A program made the position numbers and the translations under genes. A stretch of 64,000 nt of DNA from contig NZ_CP036524.1 of the NCBI RefSeq assembly GCF_008281175.1, forward strand, positions 3,348,001 to 3,412,000, given 5' to 3'. Of the stretch, positions 54,679 to 62,855 are shown piece after piece. Source of the stretch: [Clostridium] hylemonae DSM 15053 (GTDB lineage Bacteria > Bacillota > Clostridia > Lachnospirales > Lachnospiraceae). A model generated the notes under the pieces. It did not search any database. It was not told where the DNA came from and saw nothing but the letters and a program-made list of their open reading frames with translations. Positions within the stretch are counted from its first letter, which is position 1. Every line of letters starts with the position of its first letter.

Positions 54679-55419
54679 TCAATCAGTCAGCCATCCTACG
54701 ATCCCCTGCCAGATCTGATCGTAGCTTTCCCACTCACAGAATTCCGGCGGAGCCCAGTGGGGCGCGCAGTCTGCAGTAAATACCGCGCTGCGTCCTTTTC
54801 CGTATGAACCAAATGCGATAAATGGATCCCCCTCGACGACAGCCGCCACAAAAGCTTCCTCTTTGGCAACCGTTTTATTGTATCCCAGTACCTCGGGCCA
54901 CTCGGTTTTGATCCCCTTCAGCGCCTCATGCTCCTTCACGATAACAGGGCGCACGCCTTCGCAGTGCTCCATCCTGTCGTCCACCGTCAGTATTTCCACC
55001 GGAAGGACTTCCTGCACCGGGGTGTCATGCCATTTTCCTTTGGCATCCACGCCGGAAAATGTAAGATATCCGCCTATCATTAAAAGAGAGCCGCCTTCCA
55101 TAACATAGTCCCTGATCACCCTGGCCCGGTTCGGCATCTTTTTGCTCTGCGTGAACGTAGCCGCCGGGAGCAGAAGGGTGTTCGCCCCGATATCGGAAAG
55201 GATCACACAATCGTATGATCTCAGCTCCTCCAGCGTATACGGGAACTGCTCTGCCGCTATATGATTCGGAAGGAAATCCACCTCATAACCTCCCTTTTCC
55301 AGCGCCGCAACGAGCCACTTCTCCCCGGTCTCATAGACAGATGTATAGAAACTGTCAAATCCTTTCACATGGGTAGTGTAGCTCATCCATGATTCTCCGG
55401 CTAATAAAACTTTCTTCAT
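54679..55419 (-). CDS. Glutamine-amidotransferase-like protein
   Basis: A 246-residue protein with a class I glutamine-amidotransferase-like (flavodoxin-like) fold: VLLAGESWMSYTTHVKG at the N-terminus, the VILSDIGANTLLLP and EGGSLLMIGGYLTFSG segments, and IAFGSYGKGRSAVFTADCAPHW near the end. This arrangement is typical of a family named for the GATase-like domain, whose members lack an obvious Cys-His-Glu triad; I see no nucleophile Cys in the usual elbow. The function is unknown; it may be a ligand-binding or structural subunit for the neighbouring hydrolases. GGCGG precedes the ATG. Confidence 0.72.
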   Translation of the reverse strand: MKKVLLAGESWMSYTTHVKGFDSFYTSVYETGEKWLVAALEKGGYEVDFLPNHIAAEQFPYTLEELRSYDCVILSDIGANTLLLPAATFTQSKKMPNRARVIRDYVMEGGSLLMIGGYLTFSGVDAKGKWHDTPVQEVLPVEILTVDDRMEHCEGVRPVIVKEHEALKGIKTEWPEVLGYNKTVAKEEAFVAAVVEGDPFIAFGSYGKGRSAVFTADCAPHWAPPEFCEWESYDQIWQGIVGWLTD

Positions 55420-55437
55420 TATATTTGTACCGCCTTT

Positions 55438-56712
55438 CTATTTTATATCGTACATGGGTAATTCTCCGATCCCCATACTTTTCTTTGTCTGAAATTTACT
55501 CACCCAGTATCCGGCCCTGCCTCCAGAACGCAGATACCTTTTTTCAAATGATACGAGCCTTCCGTTCGTCAATACATAGACCGCATGCCTCCGGTTTGGT
55601 TCTACGACCGTAATATTGGCGTATGCGCCGATACCAAGATGTCCGTAACGGCTTCTCCACTCTTCGTTTTTCGTCCTCTGCGCCAGCAGTTTTGCGGGAT
55701 TGCTCGTCATAAGCGCCACCGCGTCCTTTTTGCTCAGGACTTTATTTTCTGCAAGTTCCAGCAGGCATGGGATATTGTCCCTTGTATCTCCGAAGCCTTT
55801 CATCGTCGATTGGTTCTGTCCGTCCGATACGAGGATCGTAACAACATGCTCCGCCAGCGCTTCCAGCGCCATCTGTCTTGCGGGTTCAGCCATTTTCAGT
55901 CCCTCACGGCAGCCCCCTCCCTCGCGCAGCATCGTCGTCACGAATTCTCCGCTCACTTCTTTCTGCCTGCACAGATCGATCACCTGCTTCATCGCCCGGG
56001 CAGCTTCTTCGTCTGTACCGCAGCCCGCCGCGTTGGCATGTCCAAGATGGAGATGCCTTCCTTTTGCCATCTCGAACAGATGCAGCGTATGGCCGATATC
56101 CTGCGTGTGGGAGGTAAACATAAGGTTGGCCTGATCTGTGATCGCATAGAGCTTCTGTATCTTTTCGTCCGGAAGCAGGAAGTGCCCCATGTGTTCTTTT
56201 ATCCCAACCGCGTATTGGGCCGTACGGTTGACGATATTGTTATGGCTCAGCTTCCGCTCCCTGTCTTCCTGTCCCAGCGTACCGCTGAATAAAGCGGTCA
56301 GCTCCTCTTCATTTAATCTCGTCCCGAGAACATTTGCCGCGCCGAGAAAAACTCCTACGTTGAGCGGAAGACCTCTGTCCATCTCTGCTCCCAGAAGCGC
56401 CGGCGCCATAAACGTATTGCCCGCTCCCGGGGAAAGCGCTGTTGTAACTCCGTCCTCAGCGGCGCCGTATGCCGTATTCGTATGTATCTCAAAGAGGTCG
56501 CTTACATGAAGGTGTATATCGATCAGCCCCGGCCATATCTCCAGACCGGCACAATCTATCAGACGGTCCCCTTTTTCTGCACCCGCTTTATCACACACTT
56601 CTATGACCTGGTCGCCTTCGATCACGATATCCTTCACCGCTTCAATTCCATTTGACGGATCGATGAGAAGGCCATTTTTCAATATTGTATGCCTTGTATC
56701 AGTTTCATGCAT
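55438..56712 (-). CDS. Amidohydrolase (dihydroorotase/deacetylase-like)
   Basis: A 424-residue TIM-barrel metallohydrolase of the amidohydrolase superfamily. LKNGLLIDPSNGIEAVKDI starts the small beta-domain, PGLIDIHLHVSD gives the HxH metal site, SHTQD and GHANAAG later metal His residues, and VSDGQNQS the catalytic Asp. KEHMGHF could supply a carboxylated Lys. Family members hydrolyse cyclic or linear amides. ATG 56712 is preferred, but GTG 56727 cannot be excluded. It follows the M20 gene by 20 bases. Confidence 0.8.
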   Translation of the reverse strand: MHETDTRHTILKNGLLIDPSNGIEAVKDIVIEGDQVIEVCDKAGAEKGDRLIDCAGLEIWPGLIDIHLHVSDLFEIHTNTAYGAAEDGVTTALSPGAGNTFMAPALLGAEMDRGLPLNVGVFLGAANVLGTRLNEEELTALFSGTLGQEDRERKLSHNNIVNRTAQYAVGIKEHMGHFLLPDEKIQKLYAITDQANLMFTSHTQDIGHTLHLFEMAKGRHLHLGHANAAGCGTDEEAARAMKQVIDLCRQKEVSGEFVTTMLREGGGCREGLKMAEPARQMALEALAEHVVTILVSDGQNQSTMKGFGDTRDNIPCLLELAENKVLSKKDAVALMTSNPAKLLAQRTKNEEWRSRYGHLGIGAYANITVVEPNRRHAVYVLTNGRLVSFEKRYLRSGGRAGYWVSKFQTKKSMGIGELPMYDIK

Positions 56713-56732
56713 GCCCAATTTACCCACATCCC

Positions 56733-58010
56733 TTATTCGGCGGATTCTGCCCACTCCAGAATCAGATTCGCGTAGATCTTGATAGCGTCAAGATATTGTT
56801 CCACAGTGACATATTCATTGACTGCATGACATTGTTCCAGTGAACCCGGACCGTACTGCAGTGTCGGGCAGCCCACGATATTGTGCCATGTCCTGGAATC
56901 GCACCCTGCCGGCGAACCTGTCAGTTTCACTTCATTTCCGGTCGCTTTCTTATATGCTTCTTTAAAAGCGCCTACAAAAGGATGTGCCAATTCCATCTCA
57001 AACGGATTGCCTGTCTGGTATACGCTGATCTTAGGTTTGTGATCCTTCAGCCATTCGTCTCCTTCACAGCATCTGAGTATGGCGCCGGTATATTCTTCCA
57101 CTACCTGCTCATGGCTCATCAGATTCGGGAGGTAATGGACACATGTCTTAAAGCAGCAGTGATCCGGAATCGTGGAGCCGGCCTCCCCGCCATAGATGAC
57201 CCCTACATTGCTTGACGGCGGCGGTAAAAGAGGGTGCTTATACTTTAGCAGCCAGCGGTGCTCCAGCTCATTGATGGCATCCATCAGTTTCCCTGCTTTT
57301 TCGATGGCATTCACTCCTGCCAGCTTTAATCCGGAATGGACCGCGATCCCTTCCACTTCCACCTGAAAGAATACCCATCCCATATGTGCCACGATCAGCT
57401 CATAGTTCGTAGGCTCGCATACCACGACCGCATCGGCTTTCACACCGCTCACCGCCGCGCAGAGAGAGCCGTTGCCCCCGCCTTCTTCATCGCATACAGA
57501 CGCGTACTTTACAGTGACCGGCAGCTCGATACCTGCGTCTTTCAGAAGCGCGGTCGCCATTACAGATGCCATAAGCCCTGCTTTCATATCGGCCACGCCA
57601 AGCCCGGTGATCCTGTTTTCGATGACCGCGGGGCTTAAGGGCGGTATACACCAGTTCTCTTCATTCTCCGCAGGCATATGGTCAATGTGCCCGTTAAACA
57701 GGATGGAACGCTCAGATTTTCCCTTAAAGCTGGCGTAGACGTTGTACCGGTTGTCGTAATTATGTCCGGTATTCCCTTCCCTGTACTGTTCTTTGCATTT
57801 CACAATACTGTCTTCTTTCAGCGGATCCTTTACGACTTCCTCTGCCCCGAGCCCGCAAAACAGCTCTGCCATAAAGTCCTGCCCTTCTGCCTCCAGGCCG
57901 CCCTCGATACCGTGGCCGATATCATGCGTGTCGATGGAAACAAGTTTTAACAAATAGTCTATATACTTTTGTTTATTCTCTTCCAATGCCTTTTCAATTC
58001 TCTTATTCAT
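56733..58010 (-). CDS. M20-family peptidase/deacylase (operon copy 1)
   Basis: A 425-residue M20 metallohydrolase: NGHIDHMPAENEENW for the first metal site, GVADMKAGLMASVMA, SVCDEEGGGNG with the catalytic Glu, and GCDSRTWHNIVGCPT plus QYGPGSLEQCHAVNEYV for the second metal site. It is well diverged from the other M20 protein of the operon, so a distinct substrate or partner is likely. It probably hydrolyses an N-acyl or peptide bond on the imported compound. ATG 58010 follows AAGGAGG. Its start overlaps the SGNH gene by 8 bases. Confidence 0.87.
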   Translation of the reverse strand: MNKRIEKALEENKQKYIDYLLKLVSIDTHDIGHGIEGGLEAEGQDFMAELFCGLGAEEVVKDPLKEDSIVKCKEQYREGNTGHNYDNRYNVYASFKGKSERSILFNGHIDHMPAENEENWCIPPLSPAVIENRITGLGVADMKAGLMASVMATALLKDAGIELPVTVKYASVCDEEGGGNGSLCAAVSGVKADAVVVCEPTNYELIVAHMGWVFFQVEVEGIAVHSGLKLAGVNAIEKAGKLMDAINELEHRWLLKYKHPLLPPPSSNVGVIYGGEAGSTIPDHCCFKTCVHYLPNLMSHEQVVEEYTGAILRCCEGDEWLKDHKPKISVYQTGNPFEMELAHPFVGAFKEAYKKATGNEVKLTGSPAGCDSRTWHNIVGCPTLQYGPGSLEQCHAVNEYVTVEQYLDAIKIYANLILEWAESAE

Positions 58011-58626
58011 CACGTTCCTCCTTACGTGCGATCATTTGATATACAGCTTCCGCAAGTCTTCGATGTCCTTCTTTATCCAGATGGATCTTATCGTATTCTC
58101 CTGCGCTTGTGACCTTCTCTGCGTTCAGATATCTCCATCCACGCCGCAATGCCAGACTTTCATAACAGGCCGCAAGCTTTCTGCTTTTTTCTTCCGCCCC
58201 TGTGCCAAATTCATTGTAAAACGGGCTCTTTTCAAGGTCAGCAAGCACTGGCGGTGCCGCTAGTATGATGCCCGCGCCGGCGCGTTCAAATACGTCCGCC
58301 ACCTGCCCGATCCCAAGTGCGATCGCTTCCACATCCGCGCCATACTGTTCTTTACAGTCATTCGTTCCAAGCATGATAACTGCGATGTCGACAGGCGCAT
58401 TGACGGCGGCGCATACTTCTGCCTCCTTCAGGCCATTGACAAAGGGCTCGGATGCACTGTCAAAACAGGTCGTCCTGCCGCAAAGTCCATTCTCCGTCAC
58501 CCGGTATCCCGGACCCAGTTTTTGGCTTAACAGTCCCGGATAACGCTCCTCCCACATGAGTCTGCCGTCCGTTTCCGGCCGGTAACCCCACGTATTTGAA
58601 TCTCCGTAGCACAGCACCTGTCTCAT
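58003..58626 (-). CDS. SGNH/GDSL-type esterase
   Basis: A 207-residue SGNH hydrolase with block I GDSNTWGYRPETDGR, block II Gly region CGRTTCFDSA, block III GTNDCKEQYG and block V DKIHLDKEGH with the catalytic Asp and His. It lacks a signal peptide, so it acts inside the cell, unlike many secreted GDSL lipases. Esterase or acyl-group removal from an imported molecule is likely. Its start overlaps the second ATPase gene's stop by 4 bases and its end overlaps the M20 gene, showing tight coupling. Confidence 0.85.
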   Translation of the reverse strand: MRQVLCYGDSNTWGYRPETDGRLMWEERYPGLLSQKLGPGYRVTENGLCGRTTCFDSASEPFVNGLKEAEVCAAVNAPVDIAVIMLGTNDCKEQYGADVEAIALGIGQVADVFERAGAGIILAAPPVLADLEKSPFYNEFGTGAEEKSRKLAACYESLALRRGWRYLNAEKVTSAGEYDKIHLDKEGHRRLAEAVYQMIARKEERDE

Positions 58627-59435
58627 GAGACCCTCACTTCTTTATAGCGTTTTACAAACTCCCGGGCGTTCAATATATCTTTTCCCAGCCCTATACTGTC
58701 TGCGATCTGCCCGATCTGGGGACGTTTTATCTTGCTCTGCCGTAATATATCATCATCGCGGAATATGTCCCGGACGTTTCCGTCTTTTATGATCTTTTTA
58801 TTCGCCATAGCGACGACCCGTTCAAAGTTATTGGCGGCAAATTCCATATCATGGGTGATCGTCACTACGCCGATCTCTTTCTTCTCCAGTTCCCCCAGCA
58901 CCCGCGTGAGAACCTTGATCCCCGTCAGATCCTGTCCCGCCGTAGGCTCGTCCAGGATCATGTACTGCGGCCTCGTTGCCAGGATGGCGGCGATCGTCAC
59001 GAACTTTCTCGTCACATATGGGATCTCAAAGGGATTCATGCTTAAGTAAGATTCTATCTCCAGTAATTCCGCGACCTCTTTCACTCTCTTTTCTACTTCT
59101 TTATCATCCAGTTTATAATATTTTGGCATATACGCTATTTCGGCATATACGGTCTGGTTAAATATCTGGTCGTCGGGGTTCTGGAATACGTAACCGACCT
59201 GCCGCGCTATCTGGGCGGTCGTATAATCCTTTGTGTTTCTGCCTTCTACAAGTACATCCCCTTTGCATGGCTTATGCAGGCCGTTCATCATTTTTACCGC
59301 AGTCGTCTTACCCGCGCCGTTCTGCCCTACTATGGCAACTCTTTCTCCCCTTTTTACGATCAGGTTTAAGTCGTCGTTCGCCAAAAATCCGTTAGGATAC
59401 TGAAAGCTGGCGTTTCTCAATTCAATTTGATTCAT
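58623..59435 (-). CDS. ECF transporter ATPase, degenerate signature (A')
   Basis: A 270-residue ABC ATPase of the ECF energy-coupling module. Walker A GQNGAGKTT, Q-loop FQNPDDQIFN, Walker B YMILDEPTAGQD (158-169) and H-loop TITHDMEFA are recognisable. At the position of the LSGGQ signature, residues about 138-145 read IPYVTRKF; LSGGQ is absent. The other ECF ATPase of the operon has a full LSGGQRQ. ATG 59435 follows AAGGGGAGG and overlaps the other ATPase by 14 bases. It should form a heterodimer with that ATPase, with one defective catalytic site. Confidence 0.88.
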   Translation of the reverse strand: MNQIELRNASFQYPNGFLANDDLNLIVKRGERVAIVGQNGAGKTTAVKMMNGLHKPCKGDVLVEGRNTKDYTTAQIARQVGYVFQNPDDQIFNQTVYAEIAYMPKYYKLDDKEVEKRVKEVAELLEIESYLSMNPFEIPYVTRKFVTIAAILATRPQYMILDEPTAGQDLTGIKVLTRVLGELEKKEIGVVTITHDMEFAANNFERVVAMANKKIIKDGNVRDIFRDDDILRQSKIKRPQIGQIADSIGLGKDILNAREFVKRYKEVRVS

Positions 59436-60282
59436 ATCCGGCCTCCCCTTTTTGCAGCAGGTCAATACACTCTTCTGTTGTGACCGGCACGCGCGGAAGC
59501 ACAATGCCGTTAAGTCTTAATTCCCGCTCTAAAATAACTGCCTGAGGCAGCATCGTCCCGTGCTCCAGAAGTTCCAGATCGCTCAGCACTGTCCTGGCGT
59601 CTCCCTTTTTAAGCAGCTCGCCCTTCTGAAACACCAGCACCTCATCCGCATACTCAGCGATGAGATCTACCTTATGTTCCACCAGAATAATTGTCTTTCC
59701 CTGTTCCTTCAGCATGTGTATGATCTCAAAAATACGTTCTGTTCCTTCCGGATCAAGCTGGGACGTAGGTTCATCTATCACAAATATATCCGAATCCATG
59801 GCAATGATCGACGCAAAGGCTACTCTCTGCCTCTGCCCGCCGGACAGGCGGTTCGGGTCGTTTTGAAGCAGCTCTTCTATCTTCAGCAGTTTCGCAACCT
59901 CGATCACTTTCTCTATCATCCGGGCCTTTGGGACTCCCAGGTTCTCAAGCCCCAATGCGATCTCCTCAAACACCGTCTTCCTGACACCGCTGATCTGTGT
60001 AAATGGATTTTGAAAAATATAACCCATCTTCGTAGACAGGACATCTACGTCGATCTTTCTGATGTCCTCTCCGTTTATCGTCATATCTCCGACTAGTTTA
60101 CCGTTATAGAAATGTGGGATAAGCCCCCGCAGCAGATTGCAGAATGTGGTCTTTCCTCCGGCATTTTCACCGATAACCCCATAAAACTTTCCCAGCTCCA
60201 GCGAACAGGATATGTTCTTAAGCGCCGGCTCTTTCATAAGCGGATATGTATAAGTGACTTCCTTTAATTCTATATAAGCCAT
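59422..60282 (-). CDS. ECF transporter ATPase, canonical (A)
   Basis: A 286-residue ABC ATPase: Walker A GENAGGKTT (38-46), Q-loop FQNPFTQISG, signature LSGGQRQRVA (146-155), Walker B FVIDEPTSQLD and H-loop LVEHKVDLIAEYAD. The Walker A has Ala-Gly-Gly before Lys, slightly off the usual GPNGSGKST. It pairs with the A' subunit on the cytosolic side of the T component. AGGGAGG precedes the ATG; its stop overlaps the next gene. Confidence 0.9.
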   Translation of the reverse strand: MAYIELKEVTYTYPLMKEPALKNISCSLELGKFYGVIGENAGGKTTFCNLLRGLIPHFYNGKLVGDMTINGEDIRKIDVDVLSTKMGYIFQNPFTQISGVRKTVFEEIALGLENLGVPKARMIEKVIEVAKLLKIEELLQNDPNRLSGGQRQRVAFASIIAMDSDIFVIDEPTSQLDPEGTERIFEIIHMLKEQGKTIILVEHKVDLIAEYADEVLVFQKGELLKKGDARTVLSDLELLEHGTMLPQAVILERELRLNGIVLPRVPVTTEECIDLLQKGEAGYESN

Positions 60283-61064
60283 AAAGCAATCCTCCCTGCT
60301 ATCAATCCGACAAAGGCAAGGTCAAACAAGATAACAATAACCTTCTCCTTTATCGCCACCTCCGGAAGTTCCGACAAAAATGTGTGCGCAACGGGCGCTG
60401 AAAAAGCTCTGGCATCCATCGCGATGGATTTCTCTTCCGTGCTGGATATGGCGTTGAGCACAAGCGGCCCCATGACCGGTATATATGCCTTCGCCCGCTT
60501 CAGAAGATTTCCTTCCGTTTCTATACCCCTTGCTTTTTGTGACTCCATAATGACCTGTGCGTTCTGCTTCAGATCTGTGATCGTCTGAAACGACGACAGG
60601 ATGACAAATGATACCATATGTGAAACACCCTTTTTTTCCAGGGCATATGTAAATTCATCCATAGGCGTTGTCTTTACAAACAATATAAACGCGCCGCTGA
60701 ATGCCAGAACGAGCGCTACGATATTAAGTCCTGACTGTATGCTCTCCGTCGTCACACAGATTCCCCAGAGCCGGAACAGAACATGCTCCCCCGGCGCGAA
60801 CGCTGCTTTTACCACAAACAGGAACACCCCGAACAAAAGCAATACCTTCCAGTATAAAGAAAAGAACGAACGGAAGCATCCCGCCGCGGCAGAAAGTAAT
60901 ATAAACAACAGTACCATTCCAAAACCATAAAAGTAATTTTGAACGATAAACGGGGACAGCCCGAGTACGAGCATTAAATTGACTTTACTCATGGGATTCA
61001 GGTCTCTTATGGCATTACCTGTTCTTTTTGGATTCATATACTGTCTCGCAAAATCATAATCCAT
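60270..61064 (-). CDS. ECF transporter transmembrane (T) component
   Basis: A 264-residue membrane protein with about five hydrophobic segments and two cytosolic coupling motifs typical of EcfT: MESQKARGIETEG and SIAMDARAFSA. It links the two ATPases to the substrate-binding S component. AAGGAGG precedes the ATG; 59 bases separate it from the upstream S gene and its stop overlaps the start of the ATPase A gene by 13 bases. Confidence 0.88.
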   Translation of the reverse strand: MDYDFARQYMNPKRTGNAIRDLNPMSKVNLMLVLGLSPFIVQNYFYGFGMVLLFILLSAAAGCFRSFFSLYWKVLLLFGVFLFVVKAAFAPGEHVLFRLWGICVTTESIQSGLNIVALVLAFSGAFILFVKTTPMDEFTYALEKKGVSHMVSFVILSSFQTITDLKQNAQVIMESQKARGIETEGNLLKRAKAYIPVMGPLVLNAISSTEEKSIAMDARAFSAPVAHTFLSELPEVAIKEKVIVILFDLAFVGLIAGRIALWLI

Positions 61065-61123
61065 CTAATCTTCCTCCTTTTGGAAAAGATTGCAGCCATA
61101 TGCCGTATGACTGCAATCATCCT

Positions 61124-61705
61124 CTACTGCTCTTCTTTGATGAAATGTTTTCCGTTTGGAAGCTTCACAACAAAACGTGCAGGCATTGCCTTTAAGACAA
61201 AGAATATAATGATCAGACAAATGATCTTATCGATCAGCTCGGATGACAGCTCACTTACAAAGGTAGCCGGCAGCACATCCCAGCCTGCCGCCATAAGTGT
61301 TGTAACGATCACGCTGGCCCCCGTTCCGACAAACCCGCCGTATAAGGTCGCTGTGATCGGAACAGCAATGCACGTACTGATGATCGCAATGATCACACCA
61401 TTGATCGGCGCTTTCCAGAATTTGGAGAACATTTGCTTTTTTGCCAAAAATGAACCGAGAAAACCAAACAGCACACCTATGACCGTGTATGGCAGAAGTG
61501 TCGGCAGTGATATGGCATTGATCAGTCCGCATCCCAATCCTACCAGAGCTCCCGGAACACCTCCGCATAAAGCTCCGACAACAAACGTTCCGATACTGTC
61601 TAAAAATACAGGTAATTTCAACAGCACCGCAAGCTGTCCGCCTACTACGTTAACCGCAATACCAATTGGGATCAAAAAAATAGTTAACTTGTTAAATTTC
61701 TTCAT
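61124..61705 (-). CDS. ECF transporter substrate-binding (S) component
   Basis: A 193-residue membrane protein with about six hydrophobic helices and short loops, e.g. IFLIPIGIAVNVVGGQLAVLL, GVLFGFLGSFLAKK and IICLIIIFFVLKAMPARFVV. The ANVVGGQ-like helix-1 pattern and length are typical of ECF S components. It does not match the well-known riboflavin, thiamine or biotin signatures clearly, so the ligand is unknown. As the first gene of the operon, 50 bases after the operator, it sets the specificity of the whole transporter. AGGAGG precedes the ATG. Confidence 0.82.
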   Translation of the reverse strand: MKKFNKLTIFLIPIGIAVNVVGGQLAVLLKLPVFLDSIGTFVVGALCGGVPGALVGLGCGLINAISLPTLLPYTVIGVLFGFLGSFLAKKQMFSKFWKAPINGVIIAIISTCIAVPITATLYGGFVGTGASVIVTTLMAAGWDVLPATFVSELSSELIDKIICLIIIFFVLKAMPARFVVKLPNGKHFIKEEQ

Positions 61706-61754
61706 GTTTTTCCTCCTCTTACATTGACTTTTCTCTCTTTGTTGCGTAAATACG

Positions 61755-61776
61755 TTTGGTAAACCGTTTTTCCAAA
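61755..61776. promoter_or_regulatory. LacI-type operator O1 of the ECF-hydrolase operon
   Basis: TTTGGTAAACC / GTTTTTCCAAA is a 22-base palindrome with the central CG typical of LacI-family sites and 9 of 11 matched positions. It covers about +6 to +27 of the promoter at 61789-61817 and lies 50 bases before the S-component start codon, a classic repressor position. Confidence 0.75.
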
Positions 61777-61788
61777 TGTTTTAACAAC

Positions 61789-61817
61789 ATCATACTTTAC
61801 AATTACGAAAGTGTCAA
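61789..61817 (-). promoter_or_regulatory. Promoter of the ECF-hydrolase operon
   Basis: On the minus strand TTGACA (61812-61817) and TATGAT (61789-61794) are separated by 17 bases. The start point should lie near 61782, about 77 bases before the S-component start. Operator O1 follows immediately, operator O2 stands about 110 bases upstream. Confidence 0.85.
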
Positions 61818-61927
61818 TCGTGATATTTCGACGATTTATACGATATATTTTTGTCAATTGTCACAATTCTATCTTTTATTTTCTCTATTTTCAACAAAAT
61901 ATCGGCGGATTTTTGTGCATAACGCAT

Positions 61928-61949
61928 TTTAATAAACCGATTTACCAAA
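61928..61949. promoter_or_regulatory. LacI-type operator O2 (upstream copy)
   Basis: TTTAATAAACC / GATTTACCAAA, read on the minus strand as TTTGGTAAATCGGTTTATTA, shares the half-site TTTGGTAAA and the central CG with O1. Centre-to-centre distance from O1 is 173 bases, suitable for DNA looping. It is in the gene-free stretch 61706-62051, which otherwise shows only AT-rich sequence. Confidence 0.65.
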
Positions 61950-62051
61950 TGAAAAAAAAGAACTGCCGCTTCCGCAGATATCATCTATCTGCTTCTGCCA
62001 CAGCTCCTTTACTGCTTCTCTCTATACTTTCTCTACAAAATGCCTTGGTCC

Positions 62052-62618
62052 TTACGCCAGCCCGAGAACGTCCGCTATCGCCCCCATCTCCTCCAGAGCA
62101 ACATCGATCAGATCATCCAGGCTCAGACCGGTGAACTCTATCATCTCCATATAATCCCTGTTGGCCCCCGCCGCGAACCGCAGTTCATTAAAGCGCTTCA
62201 TCACCGACTTATGCTTGACGCTGGCGATCCTTTTATCAGGATATATCTGCGCGACCGCTTTTACAAAACCACTCATCGGGTCTGCCGCCAGCACTGCGTA
62301 CTGAAGCTTCGTCTTGGCCTTCATGCCGCACTTCGGATTGTGCGCCTTGATGGCGTCAAAGAGCACCGGATCGTCGATCCCCTCTTTTTTCAGTATCTCC
62401 ACGGAAGTCGGCCCGTGCACGCTTATATCGTTCTGCCAGTCGCACTGCTCCTCATCGAGATCATGGAGAAGTCCGACGATCCCCCAGTATTCCACCTCAT
62501 CCGGAGCCAGACGCCTGGCAAGACCTTTCATGATCGCCTCCACCGCGTAAGAATGCGTGATATAGTTTTCACCTTTCATATATTTCATCAAGATATCATG
62601 AGCCTGTTCTCTGTTCAT
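62052..62618 (-). CDS. HD-domain hydrolase
   Basis: A 188-residue HD-superfamily protein with HSYAVEAIM and LLHDLDEEQCD (the His-Asp metal pair) and HGPTSVEIL, then AIKAHNPKCG further along. Such small HD proteins hydrolyse phosphate or phosphodiester bonds of nucleotides or alarmones; the substrate is unknown. ATG 62618 with GAAGGAGG 9 bases upstream is chosen. A promoter-like TTCACA-N17-TAGAAT is at 62655-62683 on the minus strand. Its 3' end abuts the O2 operator region. Confidence 0.82.
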   Translation of the reverse strand: MNREQAHDILMKYMKGENYITHSYAVEAIMKGLARRLAPDEVEYWGIVGLLHDLDEEQCDWQNDISVHGPTSVEILKKEGIDDPVLFDAIKAHNPKCGMKAKTKLQYAVLAADPMSGFVKAVAQIYPDKRIASVKHKSVMKRFNELRFAAGANRDYMEMIEFTGLSLDDLIDVALEEMGAIADVLGLA

Positions 62619-62654
62619 TATGCCCGTCCTCCTTCTATATCTCATATGCCATAT

Positions 62655-62683
62655 ATTCTACCACACCGGGAAATAATTGTGAA
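62655..62683 (-). promoter_or_regulatory. Promoter candidate of the HD-domain gene
   Basis: On the minus strand TTCACA (62678-62683) and TAGAAT (62655-62660) with 17-base spacing; TG before the -10 adds to the match. It faces away from the TauE promoter at 62727-62755. Confidence 0.5.
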
Positions 62684-62726
62684 TACATACATCTGCCGTG
62701 ATTTTCCGGTTCCGCCGGTATTTACA

Positions 62727-62755
62727 TTGATTCTGCCGCCTGTTTCCTGTATAAT
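62727..62755 (+). promoter_or_regulatory. Promoter of the TauE/SafE gene with structured leader
   Basis: TTGATT (62727-62732) and TATAAT (62750-62755) are 17 bases apart. The leader of about 94 bases then carries two hairpins: GCGGAC (62782-62787) with GTCCGC (62798-62803), and GACAGCGG (62805-62812) with CCGCTGTC (62819-62826). The second stands 11 bases before the AAAGGA ribosome-binding site. No known riboswitch pattern was recognised. Confidence 0.7.
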
Positions 62756-62855
62756 CTACATGGAATTTGATCCCGTTACAGGCGGACCGGTAAGAACGTC
62801 CGCAGACAGCGGCGCAGCCCGCTGTCCTGAGAATACGAAAGGAATATATGTAATC

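Noticed and set aside
62040-62855. Long upstream extension of the TauE/SafE reading frame, apparently 527 codons
   Set aside because: It overlaps the well-supported HD-domain gene on the other strand, and a promoter and ribosome-binding site lie before ATG 62856.
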